A stretch of 64,000 nt of DNA from Populus alba (lineage: Eukaryota > Streptophyta > Magnoliopsida > Malpighiales > Salicaceae): the NCBI RefSeq assembly GCF_005239225.2, contig NC_133293.1, positions 806,001-870,000 of the forward strand, written 5' to 3'. Position numbers and translations under genes: made by a program. This document shows, in pieces, positions 63,389 to 64,000 of this stretch. The notes under the pieces were generated by a model. The model searched no databases. It saw only the letters and a program-made list of their open reading frames with translations, and had not been told where the DNA came from. The first letter of the stretch is position 1, and every line of letters begins with the position of its first letter.

Positions 63389-63393
63389 GAAAG
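63389..63393. repeat. Target duplication GAAAG of Copia-C, right
   Basis: Same five bases as 58239-58243, directly after the 3' LTR. Confidence 0.85.
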
Positions 63394-63660
63394 AAGAATT
63401 GCCAATTCAGGATTACTCTTCTGTGAAGCTAGCCGCACCTTCTATTGATGGCTCACCAAAAGAGAAAGAACAAGGCGAAAGCATAGCTTGATGAGATCCG
63501 GGATGAGGAAGCCGTTAATCGTCGAGAGAGTGGCTTCTTTCTCCTCCCCCTTCTGTCTCCCTTGTCTGCCTAAGGTGAGGGCGGGCCGCCCTCTTTTCCA
63601 AGAGAAATGTTAGGGACAAAGGAAGATCAGATCGATGAAGAGAGAGTGCTAAGTTAATTG
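63394..63660. other. Possible organelle-derived DNA (NUMT-like), right side
   Basis: Continuation of 58010-58243 across the Copia-C insertion. Wording such as gaagccgttaatcgtcgaga, gagtggcttctttctcctcc and gatccgggatgaggaagc is of the type found in plant mitochondrial spacers. No gene of an organelle is visible. Confidence 0.35.
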
Positions 63661-63689
63661 TTTTTCTACTGTTATGGATGTTATTATCA

Positions 63690-63762
63690 GGGGATAAGTA
63701 GCCTTGCCGTTCCCCTATCAAGAAGGTTCCCATGGGGATAAGTAGCCTTGCCGTTCCCCTAT
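63690..63762. repeat. 29-bp perfect direct repeat
   Basis: ggggataagtagccttgccg followed by ttcccctat occurs at 63690-63718 and 63734-63762, 15 bp apart. The remainder of the window to 64000 holds nothing recognisable; the minus-strand frame across it has no protein features. Confidence 0.85.
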
Positions 63763-64000
63763 AATTGCATGCAGCCCTCCATGCTCGGATGAAAGACTGC
63801 AAAGGCCAAACCCACTTTGTAATCAATTTCATCAAAATGAAAATCAAGGGAAAGTTCAGATATTTTTGCCAATTATAATACTCCAAACCCCCCATCAAAT
63901 GTGATTTTCTTTTAACAGATGATTACAATTTACAACCATTGTAATGCTTCACTTTCAATGTTACATGGTATATTATGAACATACATAGTATCCAAAATAT

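Noticed and set aside
63044..63448. 134-codon plus-strand frame
   Set aside because: It is mostly the antisense of the LINE tail inserted in the Copia-C LTR.
63515..63898. 127-codon minus-strand frame near the window end
   Set aside because: It spans the 29-bp direct repeat and the possible organelle-derived DNA and has no recognisable protein features.

Overview
This window is a repeat-rich stretch of a dicot plant nuclear genome, most likely poplar (Populus, Salicaceae). The main reason is a TIR-NB-LRR disease-resistance gene (40610-44576) whose TIR start, NB-ARC wording and LRR exons match the large poplar TNL family as I remember it; no database was searched. Nearly everything else is transposable elements, many nested, truncated or frameshifted.

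Layout. 1-10778: left part of a minus-strand Ogre-like (Tat lineage, Ty3/Gypsy) retrotransposon, with LTR, primer-binding site, extra ORF1, gag, protease and the start of RT; it contains a 500-bp assembly gap flanked by the same sequence twice. 10779-19793: Athila-type LTRs, a second Ogre-like LTR fragment and a 63-bp minisatellite (about 42 copies in three blocks). 17803-27060: a decayed plus-strand Athila element with 5' LTR, PBS, gag, protease, RT-RNase H, integrase and a 3' ORF; an inverted LTR fragment interrupts gag. 27271-34550: a decayed Copia family (here Copia-A) with a tandemly duplicated host segment carrying a small unrecognised gene. A third member of that small family is at 36380-36613. 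38431-44576: a TNL relic broken by a truncated LINE, then the TNL gene itself, which has a stop at the end of its TIR exon. 45726-50250: decayed Copia-B. About 50280-51200: a third Ogre-like LTR, in plus orientation. 53033-54085: 5' part of another Copia-A copy. 54086-55050: a polygalacturonase fragment. 55051 onward: one end of a CACTA-type DNA transposon that may carry exon fragments. 58244-63388: a young, almost intact Copia element (Copia-C) with unusual TA...TA LTR ends, a GAAAG target duplication and a small LINE in its 3' LTR; its target looks like organelle-derived DNA.

Host genes. Only the three small proteins beginning MARQ and the TNL are plausible host genes in something like their native setting. 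The TNL would act in intracellular pathogen recognition; the stop means it could at most give a TIR-only protein unless the stop is allelic or an error. The small genes have clear TATA boxes but no known function.

The most interesting pattern is in the Ogre-like LTRs. All three have, in the same order, a splice-donor-like AG|GTA, a long perfect hairpin 46-61 nt downstream and a GGGCC-rich hairpin after that. The hairpin sequences differ completely, so the structure rather than the sequence seems to be kept. All coordinates of splice sites, LTR ends and hairpins were read by eye.
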